From Leptodactylus fallax (lineage: Eukaryota; Chordata; Amphibia; Anura; Leptodactylidae): a stretch of DNA of 64,000 nt. Every line of letters begins with the position of its first letter. Position 1 is the first letter of the stretch. The notes beneath the pieces were generated by a model. It was not told the DNA's origin. It did not search any database and saw nothing but the letters and a program-made list of their open reading frames with translations. The stretch covers positions 1,364,001 to 1,428,000 of the forward strand of contig CAMRHE010000206.1 of NCBI GenBank assembly GCA_947044405.1, in the 5' to 3' direction. The position numbers and the translations under genes were made by a program. This document shows positions 1 to 10,766 of the stretch, one piece after another.

Positions 1-1391
1 GTAAAAAAAATAGGCTCATAAGGAGAAAGAAAGCAGTAGGAAAGGGAACAGATTTACAGAGCAGATCCTAAATCAATAGTGCAGGTGAATAATTTCATTA
101 TTTTTTTTTTTTATATAGTTTTTGCCCCCCAGAAGGTCTTAATAAACTTTCGGGGAGCATTTTAATATATATATTTTTTTATTTATTTTGATTTTCCCTG
201 ACAGCTAAGCCATAAGTGGAGCTGCATCATTGTGTCTCCCATAACTGTGCACGCAGCACTCATTAAGCACTGTGTACACAACAATCAGGAAGGCATCGAG
301 GGTAATAATGGAATGTCTCTGCCTTCCCTATAGGAGGTCCGGCTGCAGTAACAGCCGCCCCCCGCTTCTGGAGATGAATGATTTCATGCAGCTGCTTAAC
401 CCTGCAAGGATGTACATATTCAATTATATTCAATAAAAGTATTCTATACTATTTATACACCCTTGCATAGTCAAGAGTGGACCACCCAGATGTATATAGT
501 ATATAGGACCAGGAAGAAGAAGGGCCGCGCAAACGCAGGATGAACTTCTTAAACAACTTTTATTACTCCATGCAAATAAAACCAAATCACATGACATGTT
601 TCGGGGTATCTATTCCCCTTTTTCAAGTGTGTAATGTTCAGACACAACCCAGCAAGGTGAGAGGCCATCTATACATCTTACTGTAAACCTTGATGTCTTG
701 TGTCTGCTCGGTGCCTGTTCTATGTTTTTATATTGTATATAGTCTATGGGCGGTCCGGAAGTGGTTAAGGAAACTTTAAAATGGTTATGAAATATACAGA
801 CTCTTAGCTGATGTCATAAGATGCTCATTTATGACGTGTAGTGGTAGACTGCGGTTCCCCACATGCCACTTACTGCACAGCATCTCTTTTCTACATAAAA
901 CTACTCCTTATCAATATATACTCAAATATTTGGAAACGTAGGTTCACAAATAACTTACCATTATGTATTTTAAGAAAATCAAAGCCAAGACCAACAAAAG
1001 AAAGAAAATTGTGACGATAACTAGTGTCAAGTTTTAATGGACTTTTACTCTCCCCATGACATATTTACCCTAACCTTAGCTACACAAATTACTGTCCATT
1101 TGATTATACGGTAATAGATCTTAGTGACCACAACCAAGCAAAAAAACATGGCTGTTCACAATTGGAAACAGCAACCAATCTATCCACTAGTGAAAAAAAT
1201 AGAAACCTGATAAAATGTGCAGTATTTTTCACCAAACTAAGGCATTGTACTTCTTAATGCTGCTATATTTTGTTTCTAAAAATTGGGACATAGCTGAAGA
1301 GTTGCACTAAGGCTTGGTTTACACTTTTAATCCTGTTTGTGTACAAATTATTTGAAATATCTGTCTGCGATTATATATAGAATAAAGATTT
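1..1391. other. Intergenic, no gene seen
   Basis: AT-rich sequence without a credible exon or conserved ORF. A segment near 500-640 carries the motif ACATGTTTCGG beside a TTTTATT-containing stretch, resembling the hairpin repeats seen at 2429-2549 and 23738-24047. Otherwise nothing recognised. Confidence 0.5.
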
Positions 1392-1520
1392 AGGCTAAGG
1401 CCCTATTTTGCGGAAACGCTGCTTTTTTGTTGCAGATTTTGCTGCTGGGTTTGGCTCAAAAAACTGCAGCAAAATCTAGAACAAAAAAAGAAGCTTTTCT
1501 GCAAGAAAAGACTTAGCCTT
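1392..1520. repeat. Foldback repeat, TTGCGGAAACG family, copy 1
   Basis: The ends are inverted (AGGCTAAGGCCC at the left, GACTTAGCCT at the right). The interior TTTGTTGCAGATTTTGCTGC is repeated almost identically in the element at 27342-27549. It is a non-coding MITE-like element whose superfamily I could not assign. Confidence 0.6.
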
Positions 1521-1564
1521 AAATGGGTTTTCAGGGTTTATTAGTTAATGCCGTATTACTTACG

Positions 1565-1775
1565 CTAGGTTCACACTAGCGTTCGGGTTTGCGTTCTTTG
1601 GGTGCGCTTGGAAATCTGAAAAGCAGATACTATAATGGGGTCTGCCGGGTTTCTGCCTGAAAAATGCGGAGAGAAAAGTCCTGCTTGCAGGACTTTTCTC
1701 TCTGAATTTTTGAAGCAGAATGGGGGACGAAATCCTCGAACAGTCAACAAGTGCAAATGTGAACCCAGCCTTAGT
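1565..1775. repeat. Foldback repeat, CTAGGTTCACAC family, copy 1
   Basis: Left end CTAGGTTCACACTAGCG and right end AATGTGAACCCAGCCT are inverted relatives. The interior contains GAGAGAAAAGTCCTGC followed by its reverse complement. Related copies lie at 19259-19472 and 30633-30914. No coding capacity. Confidence 0.65.
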
Positions 1776-2428
1776 TTAATATCCTTAGAACGGGTTATCA
1801 CTCAAAGACAGTCAGGGGTCCAACAACCAGGACCTTTGCCAATCAGCAACTTGAAGAGACGAGTGTTCAGATGAGCACTGCTGCCTTATCACAGCAAAAC
1901 AAGTACAGCGTCATGCACTGTACAACGGCTGTTCTTGATATTGCGACTCATCCCCATTCATTTCCAACAGCTGATCCTCAGGGTCCTGGATGTTGGACCC
2001 CTGCCAATCTTCAACTAATGACTTATCCTAGGGATAGGTCATCAATTAATAACCCTTGAAAAACCACTTTAAATGATCAAGATAAATGCTCAAAAAATCA
2101 TCCTCTCCTAATTTAATCATAGTTTATCTAATATCACTTAAAATTGAGAAATACAGATAGTAGCCAAGTTGATTTAAATTATTATTTTATCTCATCAAAT
2201 ATACCATTAATGGTGTTGTATATACACTCCTACTCTTAGGCAATGATATGAATTTTGAGTCTCTTATAGCTATGATTGTATATATACAGTATAAAGCTAC
2301 CAATTCAATCTATCCTAACCATAGCGATCACATACATTTCTGTCTGATATAACCCTAATGTTATTTAGGTTCCTCCACCATCACATTGGTTATACAGTAT
2401 AATGAGACACTAAAAATTCAATGATTGA
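1776..2428. other. Intergenic, no gene seen
   Basis: AT-rich sequence with only short incidental ORFs. Nothing recognised. Confidence 0.4.
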
Positions 2429-2549
2429 TCTAAAACAAAGAATCAAGCAGCCCCCCGACATGTTTCGCCATATACTGGCGTCCTCGGGGTGAATGGGGTT
2501 GTGTGTATGATACGTGTCAGGGGGGCAGCCGCTTGTTTCTTTGTTTTAC
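2429..2549. repeat. Inverted repeat with ACATGTTTCG core
   Basis: Arms TAAAACAAAGAATCAAGC (left) and GCTTGTTTCTTTGTTTTA (right) are near-perfect reverse complements, each followed inward by a C-run or G-run. Between them lies GACATGTTTCGCCATATACT. MITE-like hairpin, class unknown. Confidence 0.6.
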
Positions 2550-3760
2550 ACTCTGTCAACAGTATGTAGTACAATGACGTCTGCACAATCCATAAATGTT
2601 TTGTAATCTCTCTGTGACATTTTTTTTGTGACTAATTTTAAATATGGGTTAATGTAACTTTGTAAACATCCTCCTGAGTCTCCGCAAATAAAGGCTGGAT
2701 TAGATTCTACAGCCCGTGAGAAGAGAGACATGTCAATCTAAGACTAAGTGCAGCAGTATTTCCTCCCGGGTAACACAAATTCAGATAATACTTCTAATAA
2801 TCGTATATATTGCGTGCATATTAAATGTCTCCAGTGTCGTTGATCGTTGGGCACATTGGACAAATTATTATGACTCCACCCCCCCCCCCTGTCCATTTTA
2901 ATAAAACATGTACACATTGTCTATTAGTTACATAGTAAACTTTTGGGGTGTAATATTATATCAGAGCCTGGCACTCTAGGCACTCTGGTAAAAGCACAAG
3001 TTTCCTACAGGCTTACAACGCCTTGAAAACACAGCCATTTTCCTTTTTTTTTTTTTTTTTTCACTCTCAGTTTTTCTTCCCCATCCTCCAAGACCCTTCA
3101 CTTTTTTCCATTAATATAGCCAAGTGAGGGCTTGGCTTTTGCTGGACAAGTTTTTCTGAGGGAACAATTCAATTTTCCATATAATGTATTTTGAAATGGC
3201 AAAAAAATTATTTGTGGGGTTGAATGGGAAACAAACGCAATTCCGCATTTGTATTTTGGGTGTTGTTTTAACTATATTCACATGTTAACTTTATTCTGAG
3301 GGTCAGTACCAGTAAGGTAACACCTATATACTGATCAGCGGTACACAAAATGGACCAAAATCAAGTATGTCTCCATCTGAATAAATACATTAAAAATAAG
3401 TAGGTCCATATAAGCCGTAATACATGTAGGGACAGGAAGTTCATAGCTATACACGTTTCATCATGGGCCTCATAGGAATGAATTTTTGAGCTAACCATGG
3501 GTGATGATTGTGACCTCCATTTTATTCTTGCTTCTGGGTCCTATAACTACTTGTTACCCCTGTATCCCACAGCATCAACTATAATCTGCCTGTGCTTCTT
3601 GAATCTGATACAAAATCTGTCTTTCTGCAGGGTAAAAAGAAGCTGAAAGGGTCAAGGTGGAATAGACAGCAGAGAAACAGTGTAAAGTCAATGGAGGAGC
3701 TGTGGTGACAGTGTTAGTTGAAGAGAGGGCTTACGGCTAAGGATAAAGCTGTACTAATAT
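2550..3760. other. Intergenic, no gene seen
   Basis: Non-coding sequence with a poly-T tract near 3044-3061. No exon or conserved ORF recognised. Confidence 0.4.
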
Positions 3761-4096
3761 ACAGATGTAGCAGAGTGAAGTGAACTCCTGCAATTGGTTA
3801 AACTGCGGCAGCATGATATCTTATCACAGAAGACAACAAAAGCCAATGAAAAGGTGTTCAGTTGATATTTTTCAATAACTCTTCATTATCTTTTGTTGTC
3901 TTGAAGCCCCTGGACCCCAATTTAAAAAAATGTAACAGGGCCCCACTTAAAACTGATGTCTTCTTGTGTTCTCAGCGTTGCTCTTGGGCCCCATGGGGCT
4001 CCTGCACCCCATACAGCCACGCCTCTGCTTCTGTGATATGACACTTCAGCAGCTTAACCAATTACAGACATTTGGGTTAACTCTGCTACATCTGTA
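3761..4096. repeat. Foldback repeat, ACAGATGTAGCAGAG family, copy 1
   Basis: The left end begins ACAGATGTAGCAGAG and the right end finishes CTCTGCTACATCTGTA. Inner arms with CAATTGGTTAAACTGC also pair with AGCTTAACCAATTAC on the right. The middle holds extra material (GCCCCTGGACCCC through GGGCCCCATGGGG) that looks like an inserted second repeat. Related copies are at 24680-24750 and 26950-27102. Confidence 0.65.
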
Positions 4097-5514
4097 TTTG
4101 TAAGAAATTACATCTACAAATGTATCCTTCCTTATCTTTTCTTTTGGCTTTCCTTGTTCTGAGATTTGTAGCATGAGATGACCTGCTTTGAAAAACTTCT
4201 GTAGTACTCAGCATGAGGACAACAATAGAAAAAGACATGCCTGTAAGATAATGGAGGTTACACAGGTAGAATCATAAGACAAAAAGGTTTTCCAACTTTT
4301 ATCTGATGAAATCCATTCTCGTTGGCATGAAATGTGCGGCCCACAATGGAATGAAGAAACCCTTACATAACATAACCTCTAATACACAAAAAAGCAAAGT
4401 CGTTCTCCAGGTTAGTGTCCCACAGACATCACTGGTGAACACTTTAGATTGATAAATTTACATGCCCTGTAAATGAACTAATTTTGCCACCTGCCGCCAG
4501 GTAAACAGCAGGTGGGATATGAGCCAGCCAAACCAGGCATGGCATTCGCATCAGGATGTCATGAATGTTTTTTGGGTCACTCACTGTTTATATAAAGATT
4601 GCTTCATAGAATCTCATAAAATGTCACTTAAGTTCCTCATAAACTAAGCATTTTTCCTCAGCAAACAATAAAAATATCTTTGACGTTTACATTAGATGCC
4701 ATCAATGTGATGAATAGTGATGTGAAATATCAGATGGAGCTTGGCACGTCATGTCATTTCACCATAGACGGAAAATTACGTTCCAGGATTTCTTTTACAT
4801 AATAAGTAGCTCTGGGTATAAGGTGTATTCTCATGGCGGATACTGATGCCCTTTTGACACTTCCTAGGATAAGTTTGTTTATGCTCTTTGTTTCTGGTGC
4901 AGATAAATGGAAATCTGATCTCCATAAGTAAACCTTGTCTTGTTAGGTATGGTAATTATTCAGCTCTCTTTCTCCCAAGGCTTGACAAAATGAAAAAGAA
5001 AACTGTATATTTTTATGTAGATCTAGTAAACTGACCTGATGTTTGTTAGGTGAGAGCCTAGTGTATATTCACACATGGCAGATTTATTGCAAAAATTTCT
5101 AAAACTGTCCCATTCATTGGAACTGGAGTTGCAGAAGTTCATGAGCTTCTCCTGAAAACAACCTCATTGTGATGCACATTTCTGTATTTTTCACAAAAAC
5201 TGCCACGTTTGAATTTAGCCTCAAAGTCTAAAGCCCTGTGCACACAACTAAATGTGCCATCCAACGTGGCGCCAAGTTTGCTGCAGAATGCTATTGGGTG
5301 ACATCTGAGTGCATTCCATAATGTACTTACCTTTATGGGGGCTTTGATGTATTCTGTTCCACTGACATGGAGCGGGATAGGACCTGATCAAGGTTCATCA
5401 GAATGGAATGGACCATCGGACATCCTCTTGGAGGAGTGCATTATTAGGTCTAAGTTAACATTTGTATGAAAAAATAGAAAGGACATCATGCTTCATAGAG
5501 CAACCCCATTAATA
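4097..5514. other. Intergenic, no gene seen
   Basis: AT-rich sequence with no credible exon, RNA gene or strong repeat structure. Confidence 0.4.
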
Positions 5515-5862
5515 TAAAAGGGGTTGTTCAGGTCATATTTTTATAATTATGACACTGTTACTGGGCATATAAACCTAACAGACCATTACTCACCTCTCCC
5601 TGGGCCTCCGTTTCCAGCAGCGGTAGTTCTGTTGTTTTGTATGCAGGTCCCATGCTGTTTGTGTTACAAACAATCACACGCCTCAGCATTCATAAATGGA
5701 ACATCACAGCTGTCACATGCTATTTGTGAAGAGGTCACCGCTGAGGCCTGTGATTGGCTACAGCAGCCACTAGCACAAATGGGACATCATTGGTGACATC
5801 AGCAGGGTGGTTGTACACAGAACCATGGGACGGCTGTCGGAGAAACTGGTTTGTTATGTTTA

Positions 5863-7394
5863 CAGTGGGGGAAAAAAAGTATTTAGTCAGCCACTTATTG
5901 TGCAAGTTCTCCCACTTAAAAAGATGAGAGGCCTGTAATTGTCATCATAGGTAGACCTCAACTATGAGAGACAAAATGAGAAAACAAATCCAGAAAATCA
6001 CAACGTCTGATTTTTAAAGAATTTATTTGCAAATTATGGTTGAAAATAAGTATTTGGTCAATAACAAAAGTTCATCTCAATACTTTGTTATATATCCTTT
6101 GTTGGCAATGACAGAGGTCAAACGTTTTCTGTAAGTCTTCACAAGGCTGGCACACACTGTTGCTGGTATGTTGGCCCATTCCTCCATGCAGATCTCCTCT
6201 AGAGCAGTGATGTTTTGGGGCTGTCGCTGGGCAACACAGACTTTCAACTCCCTCCAAAGGTTTTCTATGGGGTTGAGATCTGGAGACTGGCTAGGCCACT
6301 CCAGGACCTTGAAATGCTTCTTACGAAGCCACTCCTTCGATGCCCTGGCGGTGTGCTTGGGATCATTGTCATGCTGAAAGACCCAGCCACGTTTCATCTT
6401 CAATGCCCTTGCCGATGGAAGGAGGTTTGCACTCAAAATCTCACGATACATGGCCCCATTCATTCTTTTATGTACACGGATCAGTCGTCCTGGTCCCTTT
6501 GAAGAGAAACAGCCCCAAAGCATGATGTTGCTACCCCCATGCTTCACAGTAAGTATGGTGTTCTTTGGATGCAACTCAGTATTCACTCTCCTCCAAACAT
6601 GACGAGTTGTGTTTCTACCAAACAGATCTACTTTGGTTTCATCTGACCATATGACATTCTCCCAATACTCTTCTGGAACATCCAAATGCTCTCTATCAAA
6701 CTTCAGACGGGCCCGGATATGTACTGGCTTAAGCAGGGGGACATGTCTGGCACTGCAGGATCTGAGTCCCTGGCGGCGTAGTGTGGTTCTGGGACTTTTG
6801 CTCACTGTTCTTGTGATCATTTTGACCCCACGGGGTGAGATCTTGCGTGGAGCTCCTGATCGAGGGAGATTATCAGTGGTCTTGTATGTCTTCCATTTTC
6901 TAATTATTGCTCTCACAGTTGATTTCTTCACACCAAGCTGCTTACCTATTGCAGATTCAGTCTTCCCAGCCTGGTGCAGGTGTACAATTTTGTTTCTGGT
7001 GTCCTTCCACAGCTCTTTGGTCTTCACCATAGTGGAGTTTGGAGTGTGACTGTTTGAGGTTGTGGACAGGTGTCTTTTATACTGATAACAATGTCAAACA
7101 GGAGCCATTACTACAGGTAATGAGTGGAGGACAGAGGAGCCTCTTAAAGAAGAAGTTACAGGTCTGTGAGAGCCAGAAATCTTTCTTGTCTGTAGGTGAC
7201 CAAATACTTATTTTCCACCATAATTTGCAAATAAATTCTTAAAAAATCAGACAATGTGATTTTCTAGATATGTTTTCTCATTTTGTCTCTCATAGTTGAG
7301 GTCTACCTATGAAGACAATTACAGGCCGGCCTCATCTTTACAAGTGGGAGAACTTGCACAATTGGTGGCTGACTAAATACTTTTTTCCCCACTG
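5863..7394 (-). mobile_element. Tc1/mariner-superfamily transposon
   Basis: The terminal inverted repeats begin CAGTGGGG at both ends and stay recognisable for well over 150 bp (for example GTATTTAGTCAGCCAC and TGCAAGTTCTCCCACTT on both arms). TA dinucleotides flank both termini (5861-5862 and 7395-7396), the expected target duplication. Length is about 1.53 kb. It carries a minus-strand transposase reading frame. Confidence 0.92.
6077..7030 (-). CDS. Tc1-like transposase, internally deleted
   Basis: This 317-residue minus-strand frame encodes a DD34E cut-and-paste transposase. An N-terminal helix-turn-helix region (about residues 10-60, with AIGKQLGV and [10 protein letters not shown]) precedes the catalytic core. 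The core shows D130 in IWSDETK, D221 in QHDNDPKH and E256 in NPIENLW, with 34 residues between the last two. The usual length for this lineage is near 340 residues. Between PRTT (about 80-83) and LRRQGLRS the second DNA-binding helix region is missing, an in-frame loss of roughly 23 residues. The frame is otherwise open with a start ATG and a terminal KGYITKY. The deletion probably makes it a poor or inactive transposase, though the ends look intact enough to be mobilised in trans. It is unrelated to the mucin gene. Confidence 0.88.
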   Translation of the reverse strand: MVKTKELWKDTRNKIVHLHQAGKTESAIGKQLGVKKSTVRAIIRKWKTYKTTDNLPRSGAPRKISPRGVKMITRTVSKSPRTTLRRQGLRSCSARHVPLLKPVHIRARLKFDREHLDVPEEYWENVIWSDETKVDLFGRNTTRHVWRRVNTELHPKNTILTVKHGGSNIMLWGCFSSKGPGRLIRVHKRMNGAMYREILSANLLPSARALKMKRGWVFQHDNDPKHTARASKEWLRKKHFKVLEWPSQSPDLNPIENLWRELKVCVAQRQPQNITALEEICMEEWANIPATVCASLVKTYRKRLTSVIANKGYITKY

Positions 7395-7457
7395 TATATG
7401 CCCCAGGAAACAGCAATATTAAATCATAAAAAAATATGAACTGGATAACCCCTTTAA

Positions 7458-7762
7458 AGTTGACGTAAAGTCATGTACGTTAGGCCTTATGCATGCAAAT
7501 ATATTTTTGGTCAATGTGCTGTGTTTTTTTTTAATTTCTGTGGCTCCATGCTCATGACCTTGATTTTCACAGTTTCTAGCATTCCAAGCCTTTTGCAGCT
7601 TGGCCTTGTACCTTCTGTGTGGCATGTGTTCTGTTTTTCATGGACCCATACACAGCAATAGTTGTGTGCCTCTAGCCTTAAAAAAAAAGAAAAACGGTTT
7701 TAGTTGCATCCAGTTTTAGCAATGCTCTGTGAGAAAAGTGAAACATCTCCTGTCCTGAATAT
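7458..7762. other. Intergenic, no gene seen
   Basis: Short non-coding stretch between repeats. Only incidental short ORFs. Confidence 0.35.
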
Positions 7763-8676
7763 TTAAAGGGGTTGTCTAAGATTATAAGAAAGTGAAGTGA
7801 GGGCATAAAGTGGAATAAAAAAATTATGTGACGACAGACAAGGTGTAATAGAACAGTAATATACCAATATACTGCATCACAGAAATACTGCAGCATATTG
7901 TATAAGCAATCAAAATCACATTATCAAACCCACTAGGGGGACAAAAAATAAGTGTAAAAAACTATAAATTCCAAAAAAAAACAAAAACATAATTATAATC
8001 CCATTGTCCAAAAATGTGTAAATTGTTTTTTGAAATTATAATTATTTATTCTGCAAATTAATTGCAGAATAAATAATTATAACAACAGTTTCTAGAATGT
8101 TGTTTTTTGGTCACCTCTTCCCTCCTCAAAAATGGAATAGAAGTTATGAAAAAGTTGTTTGTACCCTATAATGGAACCAATAAAAAAAAAAATTACAGCT
8201 ACCCCCCAGGATAAAATAATTGTTGCACAGCTCAGAAATATATAAAAAAAAGTTATGGTTGTCACAATATTTTTTTCAAGAATTTTTATTTTTTTTTTCA
8301 AAGAAATAAAGAATCAAAAAACTATATGTATCTGGTATTGGCATAATTGTTCTGAAATTAACTTATCTGAAGTTAAAATGCCATTTTTAGGACAAATGGA
8401 CATTTTAGGACATTTTTAATAAATGCTGTAAAAACAAACCCCAGAAAACAAAAAAGTAACTGAGTATTTACAATTCTACCACAGTAATAATTTATCATTT
8501 CACAATATATTATATAGAAAATGAAATGGTGCCCTATGAAAATACAACAGTTCCCACAGAAAACCCACATATGGCTAATTAAATGGAAAAAGAACAAAGT
8601 TATGGCTCTTGGAATGCGAGAAAGATAAAGTGTAAAAATTAGAAAATGTAAAATCACTATGTCCTTAAGTGGTTAA
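7763..8676. repeat. AT-rich repeat-like element with TTAAAGGGG and AAGTGGTTAA ends
   Basis: It opens with TTAAAGGGGTTGTCTAAG and closes with GTCCTTAAGTGGTTAA, both of which resemble frog element termini. The interior is very AT-rich with poly-A/T runs. Boundaries are inferred from the end motifs only. Confidence 0.4.
8036..8082. repeat. Perfect 21-bp inverted repeat with 5-bp loop
   Basis: Left arm 8036-8056 and right arm 8062-8082 are exact reverse complements (arm ends in ATTTATTCTGCAA). They could form a cruciform or hairpin inside the AT-rich element. Confidence 0.85.
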
Positions 8677-9188
8677 TATTGTTTGTTTTACAGATATCCA
8701 TTCAAAGTGTTAGGACGCTAAAAAAAAACCTGAAATAAATCACACATGGTCAGGCATCACTACCTTACAAGAACAATTAACCTGTGCAGTATATACAATA
8801 TGGCCATACTCATTATTTGCAGATAATTAATAAAATAAAGCTAGTCTTACTTAATAGATGTTTCCCCAGTCTGTAAATATAGAATGTAAAGGAAAAATTT
8901 GAGCTTCATCACTTCATCTTATAAGAAAACTGTGTTTTTAGTTTCAGCATGGCACATACAAGTCCCTTTCCTAATATGTTCTTAGAATTATAATCGGTAG
9001 GTAATGGACTGAACCTTATTTGATACTTCAGAATGACTACAGAATTTGGAAGATCATGAAGTTTCTAGAGGAGGAGACATTTAAGGCATTGTATTTTTCA
9101 ATTTTCTGAGTTTCTTCAATTTATAACGAAATTTTCATTTATGGGTAGAATTATTTGTATCCAAATTATCCAAGTATCCAAAAGCAAG

Positions 9189-9189
<1 letters not shown>
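8677..9189. other. Intergenic, no gene seen
   Basis: Non-coding AT-rich sequence. Nothing recognised. Confidence 0.35.

Positions 9190-9231
<42 letters not shown>
9190..9231. repeat. (TA)n microsatellite
   Basis: Uninterrupted alternating T and A for about 40 bp. Confidence 0.95.
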
Positions 9232-9233
<2 letters not shown>

Positions 9234-9596
9234 TTATTTTATTTGAGACCTTGGGTCCTCGGGGACACTTGTCTATTATCTGCACAGACTTGTGCTCTAT
9301 TAATAAGATTCATTTTCTTGTAGATGGTTGTTTGTTTGACCACCTGTAGGTCCAACATCACACAGATATTCAAGAAATCCATACACCTTCAGTGTGTTTG
9401 GTTTGGTCAAGTGATATTGTGATTTCAGTGAGAAGAGTAGAGGTATCTGCTGTCCGACACCTCTGGCTATCTCTTTTCTTTACCCAAGGAACAAAGTATT
9501 TGGCTTAATAATATTCATTATACACCATTCTTACTTCTCCCATCATAATCTCTTGGGGAAAAGTCAGGAGGCTCTTATATTTGCAAGGCTCCGTTT

Positions 9597-9883
9597 AGAT
9601 CCATGTTTAGCAGATCTATTGAAGTGATGCAAAAAACAGACACATACAGATGGACATCCATTTACAATGTTAAAAAAAAAATTATCCGTTTCTGTCCATT
9701 TTTTGGATGGACACAGAAGTATTGTATACTAATTTTTTGTGTCTTTAAAAAAAAATGGACAGAAACTGATTTTTTTTAACATTGATGTCTATGTAAACAG
9801 ATGACCATCAGTTTGCATCTATTTTTTGCATCTGTTAAGTGGATTTTCTAAACAGATGTAAAAAATGTGATCTGAACGGAGCC
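9597..9883. repeat. Palindromic MITE-like element, GGCTCCGTT ends
   Basis: Left end GGCTCCGTTTAGATC and right end GATCTGAACGGAGCC are near-perfect reverse complements. Further inner pairs (ATGTTAAAAAAAAA with TTTTTTTTAACAT) support a foldback of about 287 bp. Confidence 0.7.
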
Positions 9884-10583
9884 CAAAAGATAGTTAGCCA
9901 GTCCCACCAAAATCATTGATTTGGCTGACTTTTTCTTATGTTTATGAGGTCCTTTACGATGGTTGATAAAGACTTAGCCACCAAGTTCAACAATGGGAGA
10001 AAATGTTGATGTGGATTAGGGGAAGAATGTGCAGCATCACATGGAGTCTAAAAGTGAAGAAATGTCAATCTATGGATGGAATGTCTGTGACACTTGTCTC
10101 ATTGTCCCTTTGGTTATTTCTGTCACTATTATATCTATTACACTTTTAGATAGGTGCCTAGAACCTCTGGATGAGCTTGTAAATGTTTTTGGGATTGAAG
10201 ATTATGTTGTGACTATCGTCTACCTCTCTGGATTTTGTGGTACATAATTTCACTCTTGTATAGCATATGTTATTGTAGGCAAAAATTTCCCACCGTATAT
10301 TTACAGTTCCTACAATAGGAAGACTCAATTGGCATCTTAAGATTCTCAAAACCTCTTAAGATATTTGTAGATCCAGTGCTGTTATAGTGAGAGCAAATAA
10401 GTGGTACAGAACATACACATTAGCGTTATCACTTCTTTGGTGTTTGTGAAGACATTTAGATAATATCACTATGTACCATGTATTAATGCATTTATTTCTT
10501 AAGGGTGACTGCTGATAAGGTACAGATCCTGGTTGAGTAGTAGGTTCCAGGCTTTTGGATCAGAAGGAGGGGTTTTACAATGA
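9884..10583. other. Sequence immediately upstream of the muc6 promoter
   Basis: No exon of a neighbouring gene recognised. The proximal part presumably contains cis-regulatory sequence for muc6, but no specific factor site can be supported. Confidence 0.35.
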
Positions 10584-10590
10584 TATATAA
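10584..10590 (+). promoter_or_regulatory. muc6: Putative TATA box of muc6
   Basis: TATATAA lies 128 bp upstream of the proposed start codon. This would place transcription initiation near 10615 and leave a 5' UTR of about 100 bases without an intron. Inferred from spacing only. Confidence 0.5.
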
Positions 10591-10717
10591 GGTTTAGGGT
10601 TGGCATGACAGCTTTCTAACACACCCCTGGGCAGCAGCAGGACTGCCATACACAAAGGGTATTTGGGGGAACGTACAAAAGACCCGAAGATTAAGGGGTG
10701 ACTATCGGGATTCTACC

Positions 10718-10766
10718 ATGAACCTCTTCTTTCTTCTTTGCTTCAGCTTTTTGCTGGGTGGCGCAG
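10718..10766 (+). CDS. muc6: muc6 exon 1: start codon and signal peptide
   Basis: The ATG follows CTACC, a fair initiation context, and is followed by a hydrophobic stretch ([16 protein letters not shown]) typical of a signal peptide for ER entry. Donor is GTATGT. The exon ends in phase 1. Confidence 0.8.

Larger units (their letters stand above)
5515..7457. mobile_element. T2/Kolobok-like foldback element interrupted by a Tc1 copy
   Basis: The left end AAAGGGGTTGTTCAGGTCAT and the reverse complement of the right end (TTAAAGGGGTTATCCAGTTC) are clearly related, and the match continues into a shared CATATTTTT stretch. TTAAAGGGG-type ends are typical of non-autonomous T2/Kolobok elements of frogs. 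The Tc1 copy at 5863-7394 sits inside it, so this element is older. The short left-arm ORF (5524-5796) is not considered a gene. Confidence 0.6.

Noticed and set aside
9141..9349. Short ORFs across the TA tract
   Set aside because: They are alternating Tyr/Ile translation of a microsatellite.
1..10583. Exons of an upstream neighbour such as the gene normally next to MUC6
   Set aside because: Both strands were scanned for conserved coding blocks and splice-flanked ORFs and none was convincing.
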